Of a stretch of 64,000 nt of DNA, positions 50,335-58,579 are shown piece by piece (within the stretch, counting starts at the first letter, position 1; each line of letters begins with the position of its first letter). The translations under genes were made by a program, and so were the position numbers. A model generated the notes under the pieces. It worked only from the letters and a program-made list of their open reading frames with translations, was not told where the DNA came from and did not search any database. The stretch covers positions 19,671-83,670 of the forward strand of contig JBFWNN010000019.1 in the NCBI GenBank assembly GCA_050251035.1. Reading direction: 5' to 3'. The DNA comes from Taklimakanibacter sp050251035 (GTDB lineage: Bacteria > Pseudomonadota > Alphaproteobacteria > Rhizobiales > Aestuariivirgaceae).

Positions 50335-51198
50335 GTGGATTGGCATTCCTTGGCCTTTCAGGTCATGAATGGGCTGGTGTGGAGCGTGTTCGTGGCTCTG
50401 GTCGCGCTTGGATTGAATGCGATCTATGGGCTGCTCGGCGTTCTCAACATCGCGCACGGCGCGATCTATGCCGCCGGGGCCATCCTTGCATGGTATGCGG
50501 TCAGCCTTATCGGCAATTTCTGGCTCGCCTTCCTGATCGTGCCTCTGCTGGTCGCGGCCGCGAGCGTCCCGGTCTACAAGGCGATTCTCCGGCGCACCAT
50601 CGGCCAGGACATGATGGTCAGCCTGCTGGCCACGTCGGGCCTGCTGTTCATCCTGACGGATGTCCAGCTGGCCCTCTTCGGCGGAGCGCCGCGCACGATC
50701 TCGCCGCCGATCAGCGGCTCGATAGCGCTCCTGGGTTTTCACTATCCGCTCTATCGCTTCGTCGCTGCCGGCATCGCCGCCGCGATCCTGGTGGCCTTCT
50801 GGATGTTTCTCCGCTTCACCTCCATGGGCGTGTGGATCCGCTCAGTGGAACAGTCCGCGACGCTCGCCAAGGCCAGCGGCGTGCCGGTCGAGCGCGTCTA
50901 TCTCACCATTGTCGCGTTGAGCGCCTATTTCGCTGCCCTGGCTGGCGTTCTCGCGGCGCCCATGACCATCGTCCATTATCAGATGGGGATGCCGCTCTTG
51001 GGAGCCGCCTTCATCGTCATCGTGGTGGGTGGTCTCGGCAATCTGGGCGGTGCCGTGGCGGCGGCGGCGATCATCGGCGTGGGGCGCGGCGTTCTCAGTG
51101 TCTTCATCACCCCGACCTATGCGGAGGTTGCCGCGATCGCGCTGGCTCTGCCGATTCTCGTGCTGCGCCCGCACGGTCTCTTCGGAGGGCGCTCATGA
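50335..51198 (+). CDS. Branched-chain-amino-acid-type ABC transporter permease (LivH-like), set 3
   Basis: A 287-residue permease with the LivH pattern VMNGLVWSVFVALVALGLNA, then LGVLNIAHGAIYAAGA, and C-terminal LRPHGLFGGRS. I chose the GTG at 50335 because AGGGGG lies six bases upstream and the resulting length is normal. The longer in-frame start at 50197 adds 46 non-conserved residues. It overlaps LivM by four bases. Confidence 0.87.
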   Translation: MDWHSLAFQVMNGLVWSVFVALVALGLNAIYGLLGVLNIAHGAIYAAGAILAWYAVSLIGNFWLAFLIVPLLVAAASVPVYKAILRRTIGQDMMVSLLATSGLLFILTDVQLALFGGAPRTISPPISGSIALLGFHYPLYRFVAAGIAAAILVAFWMFLRFTSMGVWIRSVEQSATLAKASGVPVERVYLTIVALSAYFAALAGVLAAPMTIVHYQMGMPLLGAAFIVIVVGGLGNLGGAVAAAAIIGVGRGVLSVFITPTYAEVAAIALALPILVLRPHGLFGGRS

Positions 51199-52223
51199 GG
51201 GACGGCAAGTTCGAGCTCGTGCTCACGCTGGCGGTGCTCCTCGTCATGCTCGCCACGGGCTTCATGCTCGGCGAATTCTGGATAGGGTTCCTGGCGCGGT
51301 GCGTCACATGGATGTTGCTGGCGGTCAGCTTCACCATCGCTTACGCCTACGCCAATGTTCCGAGCGTCGCCCAGGCGACCTTGTACGGCGTCGGTGCCTA
51401 TACCACGCTCTGGCTTGCGGAACTGAGCGGCGGCAATCTTCTTCTCCTGCTGCTTGCCAGTTGCATCGCCGGGTTCCTCGTGGCGCTGCTCCTCGGCGCG
51501 CTTGTGTTGAAGATGTCGCGCAACGGCGCCGCCATCGCAACGATCATCGTCGCCGTGATGGGCGTGCTGTTGGGCAATGCATCGACGGCGCTGACCGGCG
51601 GGGCGGATGGGCTGGCGCTGCCCGGCGTCCAGTTCCACATCTTCGGCCGGCCGGTGGACGCCGGGCCGAACGCCACGATGCTCGTGCTCGGAACGATCAT
51701 TCTCGCCGCGCTTTTGCTCGGAGTCTGGTTCATTTCGCAGACCCACACCTGGCGCGTCGTGCGCGCCGTCCAGCAGAACGCGATGCGGGCGCAGGTGCTG
51801 GGCTATGCCGCTGGCCCGTACCGGCTGGTCGTCTTCGGCGCGTCGGGTGCGGTCGCCGGTATCGGCGGCTCGCTCTATGCGATCGTGTCCGAGCACGTCA
51901 CGACCGATACCGTCAGCATGTTCATGTCCCTCAAGGCGATCATGTGGGCGGCGGTCGGCGGCATTTCCACGGTGTTCGGCGGGCCGCTGGGCGTCCTCCT
52001 CGTGCAGATCGCCTCCGAAGTCCTGTCGCGCTGGACGTTCCGGAACGACTTCTTCGTCGGCGTGCTTCTGGTTCTCATCGCACTGTGGCTGCCGAACGGC
52101 CTGATGGGACTCCTGAGCGGCAAAGTCTCTTTTCGCCGCGGCGACAATGACACCTCGAAGCAAGGGCAAGCCGCAACCAGTGTAAGTCAACCCCTAACCA
52201 GAACGTCAGAGGATGCGCCATGA
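51195..52223 (+). CDS. Branched-chain-amino-acid-type ABC transporter permease (LivM-like), set 3
   Basis: A 342-residue permease with LivM-type segments FTIAYAYANVPSVAQATLYG and the loop RAVQQNAMRAQVLGYAAGPY. Compared with set 1 and 2 the usual GYAGQ/GLGG stretch reads AYANVPSVAQA, a divergent form. Its last 30 residues are polar. It overlaps the next gene by four bases. Confidence 0.87.
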   Translation: MRDGKFELVLTLAVLLVMLATGFMLGEFWIGFLARCVTWMLLAVSFTIAYAYANVPSVAQATLYGVGAYTTLWLAELSGGNLLLLLLASCIAGFLVALLLGALVLKMSRNGAAIATIIVAVMGVLLGNASTALTGGADGLALPGVQFHIFGRPVDAGPNATMLVLGTIILAALLLGVWFISQTHTWRVVRAVQQNAMRAQVLGYAAGPYRLVVFGASGAVAGIGGSLYAIVSEHVTTDTVSMFMSLKAIMWAAVGGISTVFGGPLGVLLVQIASEVLSRWTFRNDFFVGVLLVLIALWLPNGLMGLLSGKVSFRRGDNDTSKQGQAATSVSQPLTRTSEDAP

Positions 52224-53479
52224 CTGTTTCCATATCCAGACGCACATTGCTGTCCGGCCTCGCCACCACGGCGGCCACCGCTGGTCTCGTGCCGCAATTC
52301 ACCAACCACGTCTTCGCCGCTGCGCCCGCCGGTGACCCGATTGTCATCGGACATCAGTGCGAGCTGACGGGCTGGGATGCGGCCACCGGTCATTGGCGCA
52401 ATCTCGCGGCGACGAAACTCTGCGACTGGATCAACGAGAATGGCGGCATTGCCGGGCGTCCGGTCAAGCTCGTCACCGTCGATACGAAGTCCGATGTGGA
52501 TACGGGTGTGAACCAGCTCAGGCACCTGATCCTCAAGGAAAACGTCGATGTCGTCATCGGCTCGGAACTGTCATCCGTCGCGCTGGCGAGCGCCAAGATC
52601 GCGAACGAGAACAAGATACTCTATCTGACGATGAGCACGGGAGCCGTGACCACCAGCGGCCCCAACGCCGTGCCCTATCAATTCCGCCTGACGACGAACT
52701 CCGCTGCCGAGTCGATCGGCGCGTCACGCAAATATGTCGATCTGATCGGCAAGAAGTGGACGATCCTCTATGTCGACTATGCCTGGGGCCAGTCAGAGCG
52801 CGATTGGTGGACAAAGGGCACCAATGCCGCGGGCGGCGAGGTGGTGAGTCCCATCGCCCTGCCGATGGATGCCCAGGACCTCTTTCCCTATATCGGTCAG
52901 CTCGACCGTTCGGTCGACGGCATCTACATTCCGGTGCTGAACACGCTCCAGGTGCTGCAGACGATCCGCAGTGCCGGCCTTGCGCAGAAGATCGTGCTCG
53001 CCGGCCTCAGCTTCTCGCTCTTCGACTATCGCGAGCTGCGCGAAGCGGGCACCGACGTTTTCGGAGTTGAGCTAGCACCGGTAAGGTTGGCGGACTTGGA
53101 AGGCACCCACATGCCGGACATATACAAAGCCCTCGGTATCGACGAAAACGGTATCGAGACGGCGAGCGGCAACGTGGCGGGGACTTCGATGCTCGTCGGC
53201 ATCGCCCAGACGCTCGGCTTCCTCAAGGAGAACATCGAGAAGAGCGGCTGGAAGAGCAAGGCCGATACGGCGGCGCTGATCAAGCATGCCGAAAGCGTGC
53301 CGACCTATGTTAAGGGACCGCTGTTCCCGATGGGCGACATCACCATGCGTCCCCAGGACCACCAGGGGTTCATGGATCTCTACCTGGTCCGCGTGCAGGA
53401 CGGGCAACTGGTGAAGTCCGAGATCGTGCCGCGCGATCTCACCGTCTATGACGCCGACGTCGACCTTACCAAGGCCTGA
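52220..53479 (+). CDS. Branched-chain-amino-acid-type ABC transporter substrate-binding protein, set 3
   Basis: A 419-residue periplasmic receptor. The N-terminus MTVSISRRTLLSGLATTAAT carries the twin-arginine pattern SRRTLLSG, so export is probably by the Tat route, unlike the two other receptors. The core (VIGHQCELTGWDAATGHWRN, KLVTVDTKSDVDTGVNQLRH) fits Peripla_BP_6 members of the urea/amide-type subgroup. The start at 52220 overlaps the LivM stop. Placement in the middle of the operon, between permeases and ATPases, matches set 1. Confidence 0.87.
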   Translation: MTVSISRRTLLSGLATTAATAGLVPQFTNHVFAAAPAGDPIVIGHQCELTGWDAATGHWRNLAATKLCDWINENGGIAGRPVKLVTVDTKSDVDTGVNQLRHLILKENVDVVIGSELSSVALASAKIANENKILYLTMSTGAVTTSGPNAVPYQFRLTTNSAAESIGASRKYVDLIGKKWTILYVDYAWGQSERDWWTKGTNAAGGEVVSPIALPMDAQDLFPYIGQLDRSVDGIYIPVLNTLQVLQTIRSAGLAQKIVLAGLSFSLFDYRELREAGTDVFGVELAPVRLADLEGTHMPDIYKALGIDENGIETASGNVAGTSMLVGIAQTLGFLKENIEKSGWKSKADTAALIKHAESVPTYVKGPLFPMGDITMRPQDHQGFMDLYLVRVQDGQLVKSEIVPRDLTVYDADVDLTKA

Positions 53480-54210
53480 TGAAGCCGTCGACCATGGACG
53501 ACACCGTCTTCAGGGTTGGGTCGGTCAGCAAGACCTTCAGCAATTTCCGGGCGCTGAGCGATGTGTCGCTCAGCATCCGGAAGGGTGAAAGTCGCGCGAT
53601 AATCGGACCCAATGGGGCGGGCAAGACCACTTTCGTCAATGTGGTGAGCGGCGTCATGCGCCCCACCACGGGACAAATCTTCCTCGACGGGAAGGACATC
53701 ACGCGGCTTTCTCCGCAGCGGCGAACCCGCCTCGGGCTTTCCCGCACCTTCCAGATCAGCAGCCTGTTCCGCGGCATGACCGTGAGCGAGCATCTCAAGC
53801 TCGCTTTGCGCGGTGGCGGGAAGGACGGCGGTGACGAGGAGGAGCTGCTCCGGCAATTCGGGCTCGGAGGCGTGGCTGACCGCAACGTCGAAACCCTTTC
53901 TCATGGCGAGCAGCGTGTGCTCGAGATCATGATGGCGCTGGGACTTCGCCCGAGGTTGCTGCTGCTCGACGAACCGACCGCGGGAATGAGCATTGCCGAA
54001 ACGAACCGAATGATCGAGCTCATCAATACGCACATAAGGGGCGACATCAGCATGATCATCATCGAGCACGACATGTCGGTGGTCATGCGCACCGCGGACC
54101 GGATCACCGTGCTCGCCGAAGGCCGGGTGGCCGCAGAGGGGGCGCCGGACGCCATCCTGAGCAATCCGCTGGTCAGGGAGATCTATCTTGGATCCGCTTC
54201 AGGTTACTGA
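53479..54210 (+). CDS. Branched-chain-amino-acid-type ABC transporter ATP-binding protein (LivG-like), set 3
   Basis: A 243-residue ATPase with Walker A GPNGAGKTT, signature LSHGEQR and Walker B LLLLDEPTAGMS. The ATG at 53479 shares one base with the receptor stop; an alternative ATG at 53494 (MDDTVFRVG) would remove five residues. It overlaps the next gene by 23 bases. Confidence 0.9.
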   Translation: MKPSTMDDTVFRVGSVSKTFSNFRALSDVSLSIRKGESRAIIGPNGAGKTTFVNVVSGVMRPTTGQIFLDGKDITRLSPQRRTRLGLSRTFQISSLFRGMTVSEHLKLALRGGGKDGGDEEELLRQFGLGGVADRNVETLSHGEQRVLEIMMALGLRPRLLLLDEPTAGMSIAETNRMIELINTHIRGDISMIIIEHDMSVVMRTADRITVLAEGRVAAEGAPDAILSNPLVREIYLGSASGY

Positions 54211-54916
54211 CCTAAACGCCTTCTACGGCAAGGCGCATGTCCTGCACGGGATCACCTTCTCGGCGGCGCCGGGCGTGGTCATTGGCATCCTCGGCCGCAA
54301 CGGAGCTGGCAAGACGACGCTTCTGAAGGCCATCATGGGCCTTGACGCCACGACGTCGGGCGAGGTGACTGTCCTTGGCCAATCGGCCACGAAGATGTCG
54401 ACCGACGCGATCGCCCGGCTCGGCGTCGCCTACATGCCGCAGGACGTGCGCGTCTTCCCGCTGCTGTCGGTTCGCGAGAATATTTCGGTGGCGGCCAATG
54501 CCGTGGCCAGGCCGAAGCCGCTCGCCGAGATATTGGCCATGATACCGGAGCTCGAGCCGATGCTCGGACGCGCGGCGGGCACCTTGAGCGGTGGGCAGAA
54601 GCAGCTGGTCGGCATAGCCCGCAGCCTGTCCATGCGTTGCCGCGTACTCCTCATGGACGAGCCGACCGAGGGGCTTATGCCGCGCCTCGTCACGCAAGTC
54701 GGCAGCATCGTTCGCAGCCTGGCGGCGGAGGGCGTGTCCGTCGTTCTGGTCGAGCAGAACATCGGTCTGGTGACCGATATCTGCGATTCCGTCTTCATCA
54801 TGGAGAAGGGCCAGATGAAATGGCACGGAAAAGCATCGGAGGTCGTCCCCGCGGGTGTCCTCGATCGTTACATGGGCGTGAATGTCGGCGACCAGCCGGC
54901 CGCAAGGAGGAATTGA
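54188..54916 (+). CDS. Branched-chain-amino-acid-type ABC transporter ATP-binding protein (LivF-like), set 3
   Basis: A 242-residue ATPase with Walker A GRNGAGKTT, signature LSGGQKQ and Walker B VLLMDEPTEGL. The start is the TTG at 54188, preceded by AGGGAG eight bases earlier, and gives the normal N-terminus LDPLQVTDLNAFYGKAHVLH. It ends three bases before the dehydrogenase gene that follows. Confidence 0.9.
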   Translation: MDPLQVTDLNAFYGKAHVLHGITFSAAPGVVIGILGRNGAGKTTLLKAIMGLDATTSGEVTVLGQSATKMSTDAIARLGVAYMPQDVRVFPLLSVRENISVAANAVARPKPLAEILAMIPELEPMLGRAAGTLSGGQKQLVGIARSLSMRCRVLLMDEPTEGLMPRLVTQVGSIVRSLAAEGVSVVLVEQNIGLVTDICDSVFIMEKGQMKWHGKASEVVPAGVLDRYMGVNVGDQPAARRN

Positions 54917-54919
54917 AGC

Positions 54920-55825
54920 GTGAAGGTTGCACTTATCGGCCTCGGATTGATGGGCGAGCCCATGGCCGCGCATTTGCTGGACGCAAGGCACGACGTCGTC
55001 GTCGTTGCCCATCGCAGCCGTGCCGCGATCGAGCGGATCATCGCCAGGGGAGCGAGAGAGGCGGGCAGCATAAGCGAAGCCGCCGCGACGACCGAGGTCG
55101 CCCTCATGCTGCTGCCGACCTCGAATGAGGTCGAAGCGGTTCTGTTCGGTGAGTCCGGCATCGCGGCCGGCATGGCGCCCGGCTATCTGGCGGTGGACAT
55201 GGGCACATGCTACCCCCTCGACACCCGACGCCTGGCGCGCCGTTTTCACGAGGCGGGCGGACGGTTCATCGATGCACCCGTCACCGGCGGCGTCGAAGGC
55301 GCCCGCGCCGGGACGCTGACGGTCATGGGCGGCGGCGATCCCGACATACTCGACGGCATCCGGCCGCTGCTCGCGCCCTTCAGCAGCAATGTCTATCATT
55401 TCGGCGACATCGGAGCCGGCCACGCCGCAAAGCTCATCCAGAACATGATCGGCTGGATCGAGGTCGCCGGCGTCGCCGAGGGGATTGCGCTGGCCAAGGC
55501 CACCGGTCTCGATCTCGAGACATTCTTCAAGATGCTGTCCACCTCGCATTCGAACAGTCCGATCGTGCAATGGATGGTGCCCAAGGTCTTTGCCGGCGCG
55601 TTCGACGATGTCGAGTTCCGTCTGGAGCTGGCCCACAAGGACATCCATCAGGCCGCCAAGCTTGCCCGCGAGACGACGCATCTCCCGCTCACCGTCGCGA
55701 ATGCGGCCACGGAACTGTTCCAGCTCGCGCGCGCGATGGGATTCGGCGACCAGGACAGCACGGCTGTCATCCGCGGCCTTGAGACGATGCTTGACGAGCC
55801 GGCGAGAGTGCCCTCGAAGCGGTAG
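54920..55825 (+). CDS. NAD(P)-dependent beta-hydroxyacid dehydrogenase (3-hydroxyisobutyrate dehydrogenase family)
   Basis: A 301-residue oxidoreductase with the Rossmann start VALIGLGLMGEPMAAHLLDA, the substrate motif FIDAPVTGGVEGARAGTLTV and the catalytic Lys stretch GAGHAAKLIQNMIGW. The GTG at 54920 follows AGGAGG. Members oxidise beta-hydroxyacids such as 3-hydroxyisobutyrate, tartronate semialdehyde or hydroxymethylglutarate. It is the first of three dehydrogenases after Liv set 3. Confidence 0.88.
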   Translation: MKVALIGLGLMGEPMAAHLLDARHDVVVVAHRSRAAIERIIARGAREAGSISEAAATTEVALMLLPTSNEVEAVLFGESGIAAGMAPGYLAVDMGTCYPLDTRRLARRFHEAGGRFIDAPVTGGVEGARAGTLTVMGGGDPDILDGIRPLLAPFSSNVYHFGDIGAGHAAKLIQNMIGWIEVAGVAEGIALAKATGLDLETFFKMLSTSHSNSPIVQWMVPKVFAGAFDDVEFRLELAHKDIHQAAKLARETTHLPLTVANAATELFQLARAMGFGDQDSTAVIRGLETMLDEPARVPSKR

Positions 55826-55873
55826 GCTCGGCGCAGCGGGCACCAAACGATACGATACGCATTCGGAGGAACC

Positions 55874-56875
55874 ATGCGACGCGTCCACGTCCACGTCAAA
55901 AACACCGCCTGGAGCACGCCCGAGGCGATGGAGATCTTCACCGTCTCGCCGGAGCGCTTCGCCCAGGGGCTGGCGGCTCACCCCGATCTCGTGCCCCATG
56001 TCGAGACGACCTTCAGCCTCGGCGAAGACGGCTGGCCCGGCGTGGCGGCGGAGGCCGAGGTTCTCGTCGGCTGGGATGTCCGCATTGACGAGGCTTCCCG
56101 CGCGACGCCCAAGCTGCGCCTCATCCATGTGATCGGGGCGGGTGTCGAGCATCTGATGCCCATGGATTGGCTTCACCCGCAGATGACCATCGTCAACAGC
56201 AAAGGCGTTCATGCGGCTCGGGCCGGCGAGTTCGGGCTCATGGCCGTCCTAATGCTGCACAGCCGGATACCGGCGATCGTCGATCAGCAGAAGCGGCGGA
56301 CCTGGACGTCGCTCTATGCCAGCCCGATCGCAGGCCGCACACTGCTCCTGATCGGTGTGGGCAGCATCGGCGGCTCCGTCGCTCGCCATGCCAAGCTGCT
56401 CAACCTCAACGTGATCGGCGTTTCCCGGCATGGCCGGCCCGTGGAGGGAGTCGACCAGATGGTCACGCCGGACCGGCTTGACGACGTCCTGCCGCGAGCG
56501 GATTTCGTGTTTGTCGCCACCCCCGCGACGACCGAAACCATGAACCTTCTCGACCGTCGTCGGCTCTCGCTGATGAAGCGCGGCGCCGGCATCGCCAATG
56601 TCGGACGCGAGCCTGTCGTGGACTACCTGGCGCTCGCCGATCTGCTGCGCAGCGGGCATCTGAGCGGCGCGATACTGGATGTATTTAACGAGGAGCCGCT
56701 TCCCGCGTCCTCGCCCCTGTGGTCGGTCCCGAACCTGATCGTCACCCCACACGTCTCGGCCGATGACAACGACTCATACGCTCAGCTGACCATCGACCTC
56801 TTCCTGCGAAATCTGCGGCGCTATCTCGATGGCGAACCCTTGCTGAACGTTGTTCGGCCCGATCTGGGATATTGA
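55874..56875 (+). CDS. D-isomer-specific 2-hydroxyacid dehydrogenase
   Basis: A 333-residue dehydrogenase with the NAD motif LLLIGVGSIGGSVARHAKLL, the catalytic Arg in ANVGREPVVD, the Glu in DVFNEEPLP and the His in VTPHVS. These are the complete Arg-Glu-His triad of the family. The N-terminal 120 residues form the substrate-binding domain. GGAGGAACC precedes the ATG. It stops immediately before the third dehydrogenase gene and probably works in the same pathway. Confidence 0.88.
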   Translation: MRRVHVHVKNTAWSTPEAMEIFTVSPERFAQGLAAHPDLVPHVETTFSLGEDGWPGVAAEAEVLVGWDVRIDEASRATPKLRLIHVIGAGVEHLMPMDWLHPQMTIVNSKGVHAARAGEFGLMAVLMLHSRIPAIVDQQKRRTWTSLYASPIAGRTLLLIGVGSIGGSVARHAKLLNLNVIGVSRHGRPVEGVDQMVTPDRLDDVLPRADFVFVATPATTETMNLLDRRRLSLMKRGAGIANVGREPVVDYLALADLLRSGHLSGAILDVFNEEPLPASSPLWSVPNLIVTPHVSADDNDSYAQLTIDLFLRNLRRYLDGEPLLNVVRPDLGY

Positions 56876-56884
56876 GTGCATGAA

Positions 56885-57766
56885 ATGACAAGAATGAACG
56901 ATGTAGGCTTCATCGGCTTGGGCATAATGGGGCGGCCCATGGCCGCAAACCTCCTGCGAGCGGGAAACAAGCTGGTCCTGCATAGCCGTTCGGGCGTGCC
57001 GGACGATCTGAAGGCGTTGGGGGGCGCGTCCGCTTCCTCACCCGCAGCCGTCGCGGCCGGCGCGGATGTCGTCATAACAATGCTGCCGGACACCCCGGAC
57101 GTCGAGGCGGTACTGTTTGGCCCGGATGGCGTCGCCGCGGCCTTGCGTCCCGGAGCGATCGTGATGGACATGAGCTCGATCTCGCCGATTGCCACGCGCG
57201 AATTTGCTCATCGCGTCGTGGAAAAGGGTGGCGCCTATGTGGACGCTCCGGTATCCGGCGGCGAGATCGGCGCCCGCGAGGCGACCCTCACCATCATGGT
57301 CGGCGGCAAGGAAGAGAGCTGCCGCAGCATATGGCCATTACTCGAGGCGATGGGGCGTTCGGTGACGCGGATCGGCGATGTCGGGGCGGGGCAGACGGCA
57401 AAGGTCGCAAATCAGATCGTGGTTGCCCTGACGCTGCAGGCCGTGTCGGAAGGCCTCACTTTCGCCGCCCGGTCCGGTGTGGATCCCGCTGTCGTGCGGG
57501 AAGCATTGCTCGGCGGCTTCGCCGGCTCGCGTGTCCTCGATGTGCATGGCAGGCGGATGATCGAGCGCACGTTCACTCCGGGCTTTCGCATTAAGCTGCA
57601 TCGCAAGGACCTGGACCTGGCGTTATCCACCGCGCGCAGCCTCAACCAGTCGCTGCCGGCGACGGCGCTGGTCCAGCAGCTCTTTGCGGCATGCGCCGGA
57701 AACGGTCTTGGCGACGCGGATCATTCGGCGCTTGTACGGGCCACTGAGCTTCTCGGGGGATCGTGA
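56885..57766 (+). CDS. NAD(P)-dependent beta-hydroxyacid dehydrogenase, second paralogue
   Basis: A 293-residue protein of the 3-hydroxyisobutyrate dehydrogenase family. It has Rossmann motif VGFIGLGIMGRPMAANLLRA, substrate motif YVDAPVSGGEIGAREATLTI and catalytic Lys in GAGQTAKVANQIVVA. It is clearly related to the protein encoded at 54920-55825, but not a recent duplicate by eye. The start could be GTG 56876, ATG 56885 or ATG 56894; none has a clear ribosome-binding site. A strong terminator follows. Confidence 0.87.
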   Translation: MTRMNDVGFIGLGIMGRPMAANLLRAGNKLVLHSRSGVPDDLKALGGASASSPAAVAAGADVVITMLPDTPDVEAVLFGPDGVAAALRPGAIVMDMSSISPIATREFAHRVVEKGGAYVDAPVSGGEIGAREATLTIMVGGKEESCRSIWPLLEAMGRSVTRIGDVGAGQTAKVANQIVVALTLQAVSEGLTFAARSGVDPAVVREALLGGFAGSRVLDVHGRRMIERTFTPGFRIKLHRKDLDLALSTARSLNQSLPATALVQQLFAACAGNGLGDADHSALVRATELLGGS

Positions 57767-57779
57767 TCTTCCCCAAATG

Positions 57780-57806
57780 AAAGCGGGGCCATCACGGCCC
57801 CGCTTT
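57780..57806. terminator. Bidirectional rho-independent terminator
   Basis: AAAGCGGGGCC (57780-57790) and GGCCCCGCTTT (57796-57806) are perfect reverse complements around ATCAC. A-run on one side and T-run on the other let it serve both the dehydrogenase operon and the convergent BA14K gene. Confidence 0.9.
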
Positions 57807-57825
57807 CACAAAACCGCGACTGCCG

Positions 57826-58254
57826 TCAGTAGCGGTACGGGCTTCTGCACCGATGGCGGTCGCCATCGTAACCCATGAAGGTGTTGCTGCGCGGGTCGTA
57901 GGAGCGGTAGCGGTTCAGGCACCAGCGCACATGCCGGCTGCCGCGCGGCGCGTAATAGGCGCGGGGCGCGTAATAGCCATAAGGCTCATAATAGGGCGAG
58001 TAATAGGGGCTGTAGAACGGCGCGAAGCCGAGGCCCAGGAAGACGCCGGACCGGCGATGGCGATGCCAGCGGTTCCCGCGCCAACGATGGCGCCATTTGC
58101 GATGCGATGCCGTCTGGACATTGCCGTCCTGCATCTTGGTGATCCCGGCGGGCGCGCCGCTGCCGGTCATCACATTCGCCGCCTGGGCGCTGCCGAAGCT
58201 CAGCATGCCGGCCAGGACGGCGGCCGCCGCCACAGCAAGGGGCTTGTATCTCAT
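57826..58254 (-). CDS. BA14K-family exported protein
   Basis: A 142-residue protein with a signal peptide ending near residue 25 (FGSAQA). A basic His/Arg/Trp-rich stretch and a Tyr/Pro-rich stretch (FYSPYYSPYYEPYGYY) precede the C-terminal motif VRWCLNRYRSYDPRSNTFMG with YDGDRHRCRSPY, the BA14K hallmark. The family, named after an immunoreactive Brucella protein, is largely confined to Hyphomicrobiales; its function is not settled. AAGGAG lies eight bases before the ATG at 58254. Confidence 0.92.
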   Translation of the reverse strand: MRYKPLAVAAAAVLAGMLSFGSAQAANVMTGSGAPAGITKMQDGNVQTASHRKWRHRWRGNRWHRHRRSGVFLGLGFAPFYSPYYSPYYEPYGYYAPRAYYAPRGSRHVRWCLNRYRSYDPRSNTFMGYDGDRHRCRSPYRY

Positions 58255-58579
58255 TCCAGTAACTCCTTCGTCGCCACGGGCGATCTCATGAGCAATGCTC
58301 GTCGCCGGGCTTCGTTCCTTCACAAGGCTTGCACCTTTGTCGCGCAAGCCGGCCCTGTCCGTGGCCTGGAAACCCCCGGATCCACCGGACATTTATAAAG
58401 ACGAACCCCAAGGTTAATTCCGTCGCCAGGGCAGGAGATCCTGGAATCCTGCATGTTCACAATAGGATAGGACTCGCCGCTTTGCCGCTTGCCGATGGCC
58501 GCGGCCGGGTGTTATGAGCCCTCGCCAACCCTGATCGAGTCGCATCGCACGCACCAAGTGCTTCTATGGAGGTTGGCCG
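58255..58579. promoter_or_regulatory. Divergent intergenic region before guaB
   Basis: This 325-base gap between the BA14K gene and guaB has no supported gene. It must hold both promoters. GCAGGA and TCCTGC form a small hairpin near 58430-58452, and GGAGG at 58567-58571 is the guaB ribosome-binding site. No riboswitch or clear operator is visible to me. Confidence 0.35.
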
